Below are positions 34,893-46,419 of a stretch of DNA of 64,000 nucleotides, one piece after another. Positions within the stretch are counted from its first letter, which is position 1. Every line of letters starts with the position of its first letter. The notes beneath the pieces are model-generated. The model was not told the origin of the DNA. It did no database searches and saw nothing but the letters and a program-made list of their open reading frames with translations. This DNA comes from Cryptomeria japonica (Eukaryota; Streptophyta; Pinopsida; Cupressales; Cupressaceae): NCBI RefSeq assembly GCF_030272615.1, contig NC_081415.1:603841644-603905643 (forward strand), in the 5' to 3' direction. A program made the translations under genes and the position numbers.

Positions 34893-37110
34893 ATGGATTC
34901 TTCATCCTCCATTCCTGAATTCGTTGCAAACCCTACTATTGTAGAAAATGTCAAGTTTCATAGACTAGTCTTTAAAATCATCCCTAAGATCACAAAGTTG
35001 GATGACTGCATTAGTGCATTTTTGAAAATTCTGAAAGGAGGTGTTTGTTGAAGATCCTAGAGCATACATTCATTATAACATTGAAGATTTAGGGTTTGAG
35101 AATTTAAAGAACATGTTCATGAATATTATCACTGACAAACAAGGTGTAGTCAAACTAGAACACAAGGTTGTTGAAGATTTAAGGTTCACTAACAACCTTC
35201 ACATGCCTAAATTTTCAGATGAGATTGTCCGTTATGTTCTTGGCAGAGTTCACAGTGAATTTTTGCAGTTAGATTTAGTTTTTAAGATCACTAAGGAAGC
35301 AATTAAGGTTATTACTGGTTTGCCTTCTATTGGCACTAGGTCTGAGAAGAATAAGAAAATTCCAAACAAAGAGGTTATCAACTAAACCGACACAATATCA
35401 GATAACATATCACTTAGGGTTAGTGATATAACCAATAAAAATGTTAAATATGATTGTATTGTTATTGGATACAAAGTTGCTCAGACTAATAGGCTGAATT
35501 TTGTTTCAAGTTTATGCATTCATAGTGCCTATGAGATGATTATGAATAATGCTAAAATTGACATCTATGAATGGTTGAAAGATGAACTGAGAGAAAATTT
35601 GGATAAAATTAAAGGTGATAAGAAGGGAACATCCAAGTTTGGGAATTTGATTGTATGCCTAATGCTATATTTATCAAAGGAGATTCCCAATATTGGACAC
35701 AAGGACTTTGCGTATGATATTTCTGTTGGAAAAAAGATTAAGGAGGCAATTACCAGCATAGGTTCTGATGGTGACAAATTGGTAAAAGAGTATTTCAAGA
35801 ACTTTCAAGCTAAAATGAGGCAAAGGGAAAGGATTCCCCAAAGCATTGTAGACAAATATGACAAACAAATATGGTTTGTGATTAAAAGAGATGAAGTATG
35901 GATGGAGGCAGCTATACCTAGAACTATCTAGATAACAAAGATGGGTTATGAAGTTGACTCATACATATTGGAATCTTATGCCAAGATAATCGAAGATGCT
36001 CCAGCAAAGCCCACTGAGAAGATCTTTGGTAATTCTGAAACTATAGAGAGTGATGTTACTATGCAAAAGCAAAGAAAGAAAAGAGACAAAGTAAGAAAAG
36101 ATGCTTTGAAGTTTTTTGAAGTTGTTAAGAAGGGATTGTTGAAGCTTGATGCAATGAGAGGTGTTGCTAAACAAGAAAGAAAATGAGAACAACAACTGGT
36201 AGCACATAATTCCCCTATGGATACCTCATCTAATTCTGACAATGACAAGGCTGCATAATTCAATAAAGTGGAAAGAAAGAAAATAAAACCCTCATCGGCA
36301 CCTACTCTATCACCTAAGAAATCAAGAATACTCAAAAAGTAACAATAGGCTGTGAGAGAGCCCAATGGTCAAAAGAAGAAAGTCACACCAAAGAAGCAAC
36401 CAAAACAAAAGGAACTAGACAATCTTTCACTGGCTGAGCTCATAAATGAAATAACTCAAGAAGGAAATCTTAGTAATGTCAATAAGTTTTATCATTCTTC
36501 TATTTATTCTGATAAGGATACCATTGAGGAGAGCATTATTTTGTATATGGATATATATAAGAAGGTTCTTTTTGAGGTTGTAGATGTTCTTCCTAATGAT
36601 TTATACTCGAGACTTGAAGAAAAAAGAATGTTTGTTATTGAGTTAGATAAGAAATTCAAGGTTGAAGCTTTGTTAGCGGTTCATCCTGTTAATTCTAAGC
36701 AAGAAATAGATGACTTAATATCTGAAGCTAACATGACTATTTTTGTGAGTGGTCATCGACAAGTTAGTCTTATGGTCAACTAGGTAAAAGAGATTACTTA
36801 AGTATATCAGAAAACACATAAGGGCAAGAGTAAGGTTGGCAGTGTATCTGACATCATAGTTAAGGACAACTTATCACCACAGGATCATGACACCCCACTA
36901 GTAGTATCAGAGGGACCGACAGAAACGTAAAATGAGCCTGAAAATATATCAGAGGAAGTGAAAAAAGATAATGTTGATTCCGAGTAAGATATTATATTCA
37001 CAATGACTATTGACACTCAAAACATCAATATTGTATTGGACAAGGAAATTGTAGAAGAAAAGAAATCTGAAGCTTTAAATGTTGAGAAACCTGAATCACT
37101 AGTCAAGACT
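34893..37110 (+). pseudogene. ORF2 of B unit 3, 5' part
   Basis: ATG at 34893 (MDSSSSIPEF). The N-terminal domain, basic motif region and middle block follow as in unit 1. There is a deletion of about 100 bp at 36797, where the sequence jumps from KEIT to the downstream KVYQ region, probably between short ACTTA-type repeats. Stops lie for example at 35384, 35929, 36184, 36256 and 36781. At about 37110 the frame is interrupted by an unrelated 1-kb segment. Confidence 0.7.
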
Positions 37111-38163
37111 ATTTTGATTAAGTAAAAATAGGTTTTTGAAAGGAACCCGAACCTTTTACATATTAGGAAATAGAAAAAGAATTAGAGATTAAAAGATTTG
37201 TGCCTGATCACCCCAACAAAAAACTAATCCCACTCGAACCAAAAAGGGATCGCAAAAGGATAGCACAAAGACAAAGACAAAGACCAAGAAAACTATATAT
37301 TTTTCATAATATCTTCTACATGAACCACCATCTGCTTCATGTTGTTCATAGAGGTCTTCAAATCATCCAGCTCTCATCCCTTGATGTCGCCTTGATTCTT
37401 GGTGTTGGCTCTAGTCCTCTTCTCATGACCTTTTTTATCCAACTTGTCCTTGTCACCCTCTTTATCTTTGATGTTATCAAATTTGTTAATCAAAATGTTC
37501 ATATTATCCACAAAGGCTTTGAGAATTTGGAAATTCTATTCGGCTATCTTCTTCACAGTTATTTCCATTTTATAGACTCTATTGCCTATATTATTCATAG
37601 TAATTTCCATCCCATTCGCCTCTCTATTCCCTTCCATTTCCTTAACCTTCTTTTCAGTTTCAAGAAGTTTACCAACCATGTTTTCAATGGCTTCAACATT
37701 GTTGATTGCCACTGCCAATTCTTGAATTTTTTTCAGAAAGAGGTTTCTTGCCTTTAGTGGCTCTATTGATAACATTCATATCATTCTTCAGGCTGGCAAT
37801 ATCTTTCACAATTTTGCTAACAGTATCAAAAAATCCCTTAATATTATCAATATCTCCAAAACAATCACTAGGATTTCCCCTTTTATTTTCTTGGCCATCA
37901 TTCTACAAACCTTGAGTATTCAAATCCTCATTACGACCCACATTCGGGATGTCATCCCTCTCCTTACCCTGCACATTGTCATTTTTTTCCTCCTCTGCAT
38001 TCTCATCAGAAGCTATCAAAATCTTATTATTGTCTTTGTTAACTCTCTTGCTGGTGTTCTTCTTCCTCTGGGTTTTTTTTCCCATCCCTTTACCTTTCTT
38101 GATTTTGATGAATTTTCCTTCAAAGGAATCAGCCTCGAAGTTCAAGATCAGAATAAATCACAA
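37111..38163 (-). mobile_element. Unclassified 1-kb insertion with a lysine-rich, coiled-coil coding remnant
   Basis: The other B units read straight through here, so these roughly 1,050 bp are inserted; the edges are good to about 10 bp. On the minus strand a broken reading frame runs from about 38150 to 37360. It starts with a basic segment (KGKGMGKKTQRKKN), then an acidic Asp/Glu/Asn part, then heptad-like stretches (about 37800-37540 and 37500-37360). A non-coding tail ends in CTATTTTTACTTAATC. One orientation, a missing 5' part and a 3' tail would suit a 5'-truncated non-LTR retroposon or a processed copy of a gene. I see no reverse transcriptase, no clear target duplication and no proper poly(A). 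I do not recognise the protein. Confidence 0.5.
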
Positions 38164-39053
38164 TCCAGCAGAATATTGAGATACCAGATGAAGTAGAGAA
38201 AGAACCAGAATAGACACAATCAGAACCGATAGAGAATAAGAATGAGAATAAGAGTGAAGATAAGAAGGAAGAGAAAGTGTATAAAGAAGAGGTTAAGGTA
38301 TCCAGAGAAGAAAAGAAAGTTATTGCAAAACCTAGCACTCCTCCTAGTACTTATACTATTGATTATAAATTGACAAATGTCACAGATGTATTATTAAATT
38401 TCATTAAGAAGATAATAGAATGCAATGCCTTAGAGTTTAAGGCTATTGATGATTCTTTACCAATTTTGCAGATGATTGCACTGGTGTGCAAGGTTGATCA
38501 CATTGTTGGGTTTATAGGTAAATTGGACACATTGTCCAAATTTATTTCTTCTAACATTCAGACAGTAGATAAGATAAATGAGGAGACCATTCAGGAAAGA
38601 GTTAATAAGGACAAGGATGAATTCTTTGATAAAACAATAAAGGATTGTACAAGACAGATTGATTCATTGTTACCGACACTAAATTCCACCATTCTGGAAT
38701 ACAAGGAATTGTACAGGGAAGCATGCAAACCTCACCATCTAACAAAAGACATTGATGAGGAAATAAAGAAAACACAGAAAGAAATTGATGACATTGCTGA
38801 CAATATGATTGGTTCTTCGAAACTAACATCAGTTTTGGATCAAGAGATGGCTATTTATGAAGAGAAGATTGAGAAATTGCAAAGAGAGAAAGCAAGGTTA
38901 AAGATGAAAACCCGAGAGTTAAAGAAAAAACTTGGTCCTAGATTGGATAATTTGTTAACACACTGGAATGAGCTATCTAAGGCAACTATTAAAGGGGAAA
39001 GATCACCAGAGCAACAGATGCATTATCTGATCGGGATGATCTGACAGATAGAG
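38164..39053 (+). pseudogene. ORF2 of B unit 3, C-terminal part
   Basis: From AGCAGAATATTGAG (38164 on) the sequence again matches ORF2 of units 1 and 2. About 255 codons are open from 38277 to 39044: the acidic linker, the block VTDVLLNFIKKIIECNAL, and a well preserved C-terminal coiled coil (38800-39020, DQEMAIYEEKIEKLQREKAR). It ends near the insertion site of solo LTR K; the last 30 or so codons follow at 40151. Confidence 0.73.
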
Positions 39054-40145
39054 TGTTGGTATTTTGGATATGTTGATATGGTTTTGTCATTGATGTCAAC
39101 ACTTTTCAGTACTTGCCAACCTTATCAGCACTTGGAAATCTTTGGTTATGTTCACCAGTAAGTCAGTGACTTATGCACAGTCATGGGTAGTTGGTTCACC
39201 AACATGTTGTATTGTTCACCGGCAAATTATATTGTTCATTGGTAGTTGGAATGACTTGGAGACTACCTGGTTATGTCAAAGACATTATATGATCACTTGG
39301 TTTTGGCAATTTGGTTATTGGTCTATTCGGGTTTGCATATTTGTTGTTACTAGCAAATAGGTCCAGGTTATGCACCAGGAAGCATATCTATTCCAGATCA
39401 GCATGACATGATATGGAGATGATTTATTATTATTGTAAATGCATTAAGCCGACATGATGCATCGCTTATTGATTCATTTGTAATTAATTTTATTGTAATA
39501 TCTTTAGTGCGTCAGACTATTCAATTGGTCTTAGGTTATGTTATAAATGTAAGATCTCATTTATGAGATTGAGATATGCAAGGATGTGATAAGGAAAATG
39601 ATTGTAATAGGATACATGCAAAAAAAAGCAGAGCTACACACACAGACATCATTTGAAGGTTGAAGGAAGGTTTTTGTGAAGGCAGTCAAAACTTAACTGG
39701 TACTGAATCCAACATATCAAGATGCTATTTTAAGAAGTACATTATCATTGGATTTAACAATCTAATTATGGTCAGTGTGACTCCCATTTTGTGATTAAGC
39801 AGTGAGCTCTAGGCAGTAGGCCTTTCTGCATGTGCAGAATCCATATTGTATACACATACTATCTGTAGTAGTATCATTTGATTATGGGTAAGGCTTCCCA
39901 CTGTGGTTTTTCCCCTCACAGGGTTTCCACGTATAAATATTTGTGTTATGTGTCATGGATGTTATTGTCTTTCTATTTCATGCATTAATCTTTACCAGTA
40001 CTACAATTAACTGATAAAACTATCTACCGACATAAAGTTTGGTTTATCGACATTAAGCATTAAGTTTTGGTTAAGTTAATGTTGGTTGAATTTATTGGAC
40101 AACTGATTCAACCCCCCCCCTCTCAGTTGTCTCCGGGACCTAACA
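39054..40145 (+). mobile_element. Solo LTR K (family of F and G), plus orientation
   Basis: 1,092 bp, TGTTGGTATTTTGG to GGGACCTAACA, without internal domain. TAGAG at 39049-39053 and CAGAG at 40146-40150 are the flanking duplication with one mismatch. It is the reverse complement of the LTRs of F and G in type. The hairpin arms GACAACTGA (40098-40106) and TCAGTTGTC (40123-40131) are intact around a C-rich loop. Confidence 0.88.
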
Positions 40146-40150
40146 CAGAG

Positions 40151-40435
40151 ACTATAATTTCTAATAGCACAATGTTTTTGCAACATCTTAACTTGGTTTT
40201 GGTAGACATTTTTGAGATTGTACATAACCGGCTACAAGTTTCTAGGTAAATTTTAAATATTTGATACTTTTGACATCCTTTGTCATTGATTTCAAAGGGG
40301 GAGTGGTGTAATGAGAAAATATACAAACGAGATCACCTACTCAGGGGGAGCACTCTCAGTTTTTGGACTTCAAATTTTGGATATCAGTTTTGGATTTTTC
40401 TCATGAGTGTTGCCATCAATGCCAAAGGGAGAGAT
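40151..40435 (+). other. End of ORF2 and 3' untranslated region, B unit 3
   Basis: The last ORF2 codons run to TAA at 40247-40249. Three purine blocks follow, at about 40295-40304, 40343-40352 and 40422-40435 (CCAAAGGGAGAGAT, the polypurine tract before LTR4). Confidence 0.72.
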
Positions 40436-41328
40436 TGTTGGCATAATACACTTAGATGAGAATGGTTGATTTTGTCATTGATGGCAACTAGCTAGTAGCA
40501 GGGTTCAAAGGTTCTACCAGCAACAGACTTCGCCTACCAGCACCAACAATCACTACAAGGTTTATTCACACTAGCATCTAGTTACTCCAGCAACAGATTA
40601 TACCGGCAGTCCAAGACGACTTGAAAATAATAGTGTTTATGTGAAATGTATTGTAATGTAATATTATATTTGTATGGCCAACATGATGTATTGTAAAGAC
40701 TCATATATGTATGAGATCTTGTAGGTCATTTGTAATGTAAGTAAGGATATGATAGGTAATGTAAGGAAGCGACAATATGTGATAGGTTATGAGCGCGAAT
40801 AATTGTATATACATTTTGATGTATTTATCTTGAGAGAGAATAAGAGAAGAGTAGAGCGAGGAAAGGTTTTGGCAAAGGTATTAGACAGAGATTAAACTAG
40901 TACTGAATCCAGCATTTTAGATGCTATTTTGAAGCAGTACATTTTTTATTGGATTTAACCATCCAATTGTGTAGTCAGTGAGACTCCATTTTGTTGTTGA
41001 GTAGTGAGCTCTAGGCAGTTGGCCTTCCTACATGTGCAGGCCCCTATTGTATTGAGTAATATTTATTCATATTGGTTAGTGAGTAAATATTGTGGGTCAC
41101 AAATCCCATCAAGGTTTTTCCCTTACTAGGTTTCTGCACCAAAAATATTTGTGTTATGGTGTGCATTGATGCTTATTCTTTTGTTTCTCTTTACTGCATT
41201 ATTATTTGCTTACCAGTATATTAATTTGTTTTGCAGAGTTAAAAATAAGTTTAAATATTTCATCCACTAGTCAGACACTGATTCACCCCCCCCTCTTAGT
41301 GTCTTTGGGACTAACCAAGTATCTAACA
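40436..41328 (+). repeat. LTR4 of block B (3' terminal LTR)
   Basis: 893 bp, TGTTGGCATA to CTAACA, followed by GTCTT (41329-41333), the partner of the copy before LTR1. The U5-end hairpin arms are at 41273-41281 and 41296-41304 around a C-run. Confidence 0.9.
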
Positions 41329-41333
41329 GTCTT

Positions 41334-41987
41334 TTAGGTGGCTGACCTAATTATTTAGGTCTCGGGTTGGTATAAATATGATGTAAGATCTCTTTGCAGA
41401 TTATGGGATTATGGCTATGGTATGGTATGTGAATAATGCTATAATCATATGAAACAATTTTGGTCCATCATAGGTGATCGAATTGGGTTGGTAACAGAGG
41501 TTTAAGACCTTTGGTACTAAGCTTAACCTAAACTGTACTCAAGCATAGGAGATTCTATCTTTGTAGTTCATTCTTCTTTTCAGATTGTAGTCTATAGTTT
41601 ATAGTCAGTGAGTCTCCTTTTGTAATGTGAAGTGCACTCTAGGCTATTGGCCTTCCTACATGTGCACGCCCATGATTTTGTAATCACATACTTACTGTAA
41701 AAGTATTATCTAACTTTGGGTAGGCTTCCCACCATGGTTATTCCCTTTACCGGTTTTTCCATGTACAAATCTTGGTGTCTTGTGTTCTAGATGGATAATA
41801 ACTATTCTATGATTTATGTTTATGCTTAAGTTCTATATCAGTTATTCTGGTATTTGGTTTATGCATTTCGGTGTTGGTTCTATGTAAACTGGTAATAAGG
41901 ATTTGAATACTTAAAGTTTTGTAATCCATTGACAACTAATTCACCCTCCCCTCTTAGTTGTCCTTTGGTTATTTGAGTTGTCTAACA
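41334..41987 (+). repeat. 3' LTR of element A, second part
   Basis: Continuation of 1685-2274 after block B, ending GTCTAACA. It shows the usual LTR interior (GGCCTTCCTACATGTGCA, and CTTCCCACCATGG) and the hairpin GACAACTAA (41931-41939) with TTAGTTGTC (41954-41962). No primer site follows, which confirms it as a 3' LTR. The next bases, ATAAC, are the predicted target duplication, whose partner is off the left end. Confidence 0.8.
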
Positions 41988-42414
41988 ATAACTTCTATTT
42001 CTATGCACCCTAATAAATTTTCCCAATGACTACTATTCACACCACTATTTTATTTTGTGTACTTAAATTAATTAATTTCATTTTTAATCATAATTCTTGG
42101 TACCTAGATTATTCAAATTGGATACTCAAGCAAGGGGTACTTATCTATTGCATTATTTAAGTCAACTTTATATGTATAATATGATACTAGTTGAGAGATC
42201 TCCTATGCCTTCATGTAATCACTATTGGAATTTCCCTTCGATTTTACCATTACATACTTTTCATGAGAAAACCCTACATACATTAGTGGAAGCACAAACA
42301 AAGATTTCTACTCTAGTGTTTTAATAGAAAATATCTCAAATTATAGATAGTAGTTTGAACAATAACTCTAACTGTTCTCTCAAGCTCCTTGGTATGATTT
42401 TGTCAAGATGTAAT
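41988..42414 (+). other. Unassigned DNA between element A and solo LTR J
   Basis: About 430 bp, AT-rich. A 75-codon open frame (42097-42324) has no recognisable motif and no relatives in the window. I see nothing functional. Confidence 0.5.
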
Positions 42415-43364
42415 TGTCAGAAGTAGGGAACACTGAGAGGGTGTGATGAATTAGTGTTCTGCAAATTTTAGACTTGTTATTATTATTGTTTAACCACCAA
42501 TTGCATAAGAAAGAAAGTGCAGCAACACAAAAAAAACAATCATGCAACCATAACACTAATATTTTTACATGGAAACCCAAATGGGAATACCATGGTGGGA
42601 TTTGAACCCAAAATATTATTCCACTATGGCCAGTAGAAAAACAATATTACATAAGGGGAATGCACTTGCATTCAGGCTCACTGCCTAGAACTCATTGCTC
42701 AAGTACAAAGGGCTACAACCCTGAGTAAGGCTCACTAGATTACAAATGATTACAAACTGATTACAACAAGTAGTGAATCGTCAAATAGCATGTGACAATG
42801 CCAAAAATTGGTTTTGGTTAAGTACAAAATTATTCGCTGCAACTGATCTGCTTATCTACTTTGCTCTACTCTACAACTACTCACCGAAACAACTAGGATA
42901 AAAATGCACTCGTGAAACTATGCTGAATCGCTCCAAAATGGTCTATCACATCACATATCACCCCAAATACATCATCCAAATTGGTCTTATATATCTGCAA
43001 TCACAAAATGAAATATTTATCAAGTCAACTATCGATATTATGTAATGTAACATGTAACCAAGTGTCAACTTAGACCGGATCTCTAAAACATATGCAGATC
43101 AACCAAATGATGTCAAAATGAATTCTACATGTCGTCCCTATCATCCCATGCACAAATTTGTCCACCAAAATCACCACAAATATTTCTAACCAAAAGTGCT
43201 CTTCTATCCTAAAATACCAGTGACAGATTACTAGACCACTCCCTCTATCGGTTACCAAAATTCATAACTACCAGATAGGATTTCCATGGAGACTTGCCAT
43301 CAATGACAACCCTAATCCATTATCCATGTATTCATATCCACCAGATGAGTGTCAATTTCCAACA
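42415..43364 (-). mobile_element. Solo LTR J, separate LTR family
   Basis: 950 bp, TGTCAGAAG to TTTCCAACA, with GTAAT at 42410-42414 and GTAAC at 43365-43369. Inside are the general landmarks of the LTRs in this window (CATGGAAACCC...CATGGTGGGA, and the AGGCTCACTGCCTAGAACTC region) in minus orientation. The hairpin arms GAACACTGA (42428-42436) and TTAGTGTTC (42451-42459) surround a G-rich loop. No internal domain. Confidence 0.82.
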
Positions 43365-43369
43365 GTAAC

Positions 43370-44136
43370 TTCTTCAGTGATGTGAACACGTCTCCTTTCA
43401 TTCTCAAAATTCTCCCTTTTACTTATGACCTTCATCTTGTGGGCTTTGGTTTGATTTGCCAATCACTATATTAAAATTCATTTGTTTGATTTTTCTAATC
43501 TTCCTGCTCTCTGCTAACATGTACCTTAGTGAAAATTTTAATCTTTATCTTTTCCTTTACCTTGTGTATTACTTTTAAAGTGTTCATGAAATAAGCTTTG
43601 AATACTCTTCTTAATGTATTAGGTAGCAAGGTTACCATGAATTTCTTCATTCTTTTCTTTACCAGACTACCTTCACATAAAACTTTTGCTTTCTACTATT
43701 TTTATAGTTCTATTTTGGCACATGCAAGATTTTTCAATCTTCCTTTATATTGCGGGACCATGGGAAAATTCCTTCCTTCGATACTCAAAACTATTTTTGT
43801 GGTCTCACTTTTCACTCCTCCATGATTCCATTTTACAATCCTCGAACTATTTTGTAATTAAAAAAATATTAAATCCTATAAGTCTCATTGAAACAAACTC
43901 TATTTCTTTCTACCACCCACAACCATTTCACTTAGTCATTTATCCACCTCTCGATTCTCTAGGGTTCACTTCACACAATTTTAAGTGGGTCCCCATTCTA
44001 TGATAGAAATAGGACATGTTGTGTATAAACACAACACTTTGTTAGACAAGAAATTCTAGAGACTTTTATCTACTGATTTGGATTTTGGTGTAAGATTATT
44101 AGGTGAAAAAATGTCCAAGACTTTGGTAGTTTTAGG
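43370..44136 (+). other. Unassigned DNA left of the LINE remnant
   Basis: No feature could be supported. Open frames at about 43598-44003 are low-complexity Phe/Leu-rich and show no motif. Part of this stretch may be more 5' LINE sequence too decayed to recognise. Confidence 0.45.
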
Positions 44137-45160
44137 TGGATTTTAGAAGCTCCTACTCATCGTTCTAGCTTGGTGCTATGGAATTATATGATCAAGGATA
44201 ATTTTTTATTGCCTAGAGGTATTAAATAGATTCTGGGAGATGACAAGAGAATTTGGATTTGGGATTTGACTTGTGGATTGGGGATTCCCCTATTTCTGAT
44301 GCACTATCTTATAGACCATTTAGGGAGACTTGTTTGGTGCATTTTGGTGATAAGGTGGTGTGTTACTTTACTGATGGTACATGGAGGGACCTTACAATGA
44401 TTGATCAAGGTTTGGTTGAGCTTTCCTCTAGAATTTTAAATTGATTCCTCGGATTAACATCATTTTTTTGTTTTTGTTTCAGAATAAGATTCTCAATTTG
44501 GATAACCTTTGTAAGTGTGATTTATTTCTTGTCAATAGATTCCCTCTTTGTTTTATGCAGCTAGAGAGTTTTAATCATCTTCTTTTACTATTATTTTTCT
44601 AGAGAAAACTGGTCTATTATCTTCGCTAACTAGAATATGAATTGGGTCTTCCATTCCTTTGTTGAGGAGATGTTGTTTTAGTGGTCCCATCCTCTTAATA
44701 CAACTTTGAATTTCCTTTGGCCTTTGGCTACACCTCATGTGGTTTGGGGGATATGCAAGGAGAGAAACAACTATGTCTTTAGGGTTGTACTACTCCCTCC
44801 TAACATAGTGTTTCATAAGAGTTGTTGGGCTATAAAGGAAAATTCCCAAATTAGTGTGAAGGAGGTTACCCCTTGCCTCTTGCATATGTTAATGCTTCAC
44901 ATTAACATGGTACTATTAATTGAAGATTATATTTTGATACTTCTAGAGCTTTGAGAAGGATTAAACCCTCTAAACCTAGTGTTAAATGGTCTACTCCCTC
45001 TCATAGTTGGGTGAAGGTTAATTTTGATGGGGTGGTTAATGGGAATGTTGGGCTAGTGAGTTGTGGGGGACTACTGAGAGATGATTATAATAGAATCATT
45101 TTAACAATGGCACTCCCTTTAGGACTTGTTACCCCTATTTTCAAACTTGGCAAATTTTAA
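44137..45160 (+). pseudogene. Plant LINE (L1-type non-LTR retrotransposon) ORF2 3' remnant
   Basis: Pieces in three frames match the C-terminal part of plant LINE polyproteins. WILEAPTHRSSLVLWNYMI followed by ILGDDKRIWIWD (44137-44270) and then IGDSPISDALSYRPF (about 44276-44330) is the region after the reverse transcriptase, where plant LINEs read G-G-R-I-W-I-W-x-D-x-W. WGICKERNNYVF (near 44742-44780) precedes the RNase H domain. SWVKVNFDGVVNGN with CGGLLRDD (about 45005-45090) is the start of RNase H with its first catalytic Asp. A stop at 44229 and several frameshifts disable it. The 3' end and poly(A) are not identifiable, and element G begins 195 bp later. Confidence 0.72.
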
Positions 45161-45355
45161 ACTTTTTGACATTTGAAATCTTGTGTGCAATAATTGTCAA
45201 TTTGAAAAGTATCCTATAATATTTAAATGCAAAGTCTCCTATCTCATTGGCCATTTCAATAATTTATGAAAATAAAAAGAGACCGACAAGAATGCAGACC
45301 GGTCAAAATGGTCAAGTTGGAAACTTCTCGCGCTAACTCAAGTTGGAGGTCAATG

Positions 45356-46419
45356 TGTTAGGTCCCAAAGACAACTGAGAGGGGGGGGGTGTGAATTAGT
45401 TGTCTAATAAATTCAAACCAAAAACCACTTAACCAACTTAATGCTTAATACTGGTAAACCAGTTAAGTATGTCAATAGACAATGTTAATAGTAAATTGCT
45501 ATACCAATAAAGATTAATGCATGAAACATAAATACAAAGTCATCCACAACACATAACACCAGTATTTGTATGTGCAAACCTTGTAAGGGGAAAAACCATA
45601 GTGGGAAACCTTACCCACAATCATATGATACTACTGCAGATAGTAAGTGTACATAAAAGGGGTCTACACATTGAGAAAGGCCAACAGCCTAGAGCTCACT
45701 GCTCAATCACAAAATGGGAGTCACACTGACTACAATTGGATGGTTAAATCAAATAAGAATATACTACACAAAATAGCATCTTCATATGCTAGATTCAATA
45801 CTGATGTAATTTTGATATGCTTTCACAAAAACCTAGCTTCACCTTCAAATGATGTCTTTGTGTATACCTCTACTTAATCTCACATATACCTTCACACAAT
45901 TCTTTTTTGCATTCCATTTTTGATCTTACAAATAAGATCTTACATTTATACCATAACCTAGGACCAATTTTAGTAGGTTGGCTCTACAAGATATTACAAT
46001 AAAAACATTTTACAATCAATATAATATCCGATGCAATAACCAATTAAACATTTCAGCTTAATGCATTTACAACAATAATAAATCATCTTCATAGCATGCC
46101 ATGCTAATCTGGAAAAGATAAACCTGCCGGTGAAACCCTAGATAACCCTTGACCTATTTGCCAGTAAAAGAAAATATGCAAGTATGAATATACAAATGAT
46201 TAATTCTTCAAAACAAAGTGTCCAGATGATGTCTTCGACATTACCAAGTGTCTTTTATATCATTCCAAATGTCGGTGATCATTATATCCTGCCAGTGAAC
46301 CATATACCAGTAACTGTGCAATAGTTACTTGCTTGCCGGTGAATGTTGTTGGATCTCCATAGTACTAGTGTTTTAGTAGGTGTTGACATCAATGACAAAA
46401 CCATACCAAAATACCAACA
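45356..46419 (-). repeat. 3' LTR of element G
   Basis: 1,064 bp, TGTTAGGTCCC to ATACCAACA, followed by the complement of a polypurine tract. The arm at 46382-46396 (GTTGACATCAATGAC) is complementary to 46432-46446 in the adjacent untranslated region. Confidence 0.92.

Larger units (their letters stand above)
2275..41328 (+). mobile_element. Element B: tandem trimer of a polymerase-free LTR retrotransposon
   Basis: The block starts TGTTGG and ends CTAACA, and is flanked by GTCTT at 2270-2274 and again at 41329-41333. Inside are four LTRs of about 885-893 bp and three internal domains of about 5 kb once later insertions are subtracted. LTR2 and LTR3 each have a polypurine tract on their left and a tRNA primer site on their right, and no target duplication. 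They are therefore shared between neighbouring units rather than being separate insertions. Each internal domain carries ORF1 (coiled coil plus zinc knuckles) and ORF2 (unrecognised, about 1,100 codons). No reverse transcriptase, integrase or protease motif is visible in any unit. The architecture matches what is called a LARD or TR-GAG element. Element C and solo LTR K later inserted into units 2 and 3. Confidence 0.88.

Noticed and set aside
37200-38196. Several plus-strand open frames rich in Leu, Phe and Ile, like membrane proteins
   Set aside because: They are the complement of the Lys/Asn-rich coiled-coil remnant on the minus strand; hydrophobic runs arise from the AAG/AAA-rich opposite strand.
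43598-44003. Possible membrane-protein gene
   Set aside because: Low-complexity Phe/Leu content, overlapping open frames, no motif and no conserved start. Chance open frames in T-rich DNA are more likely.
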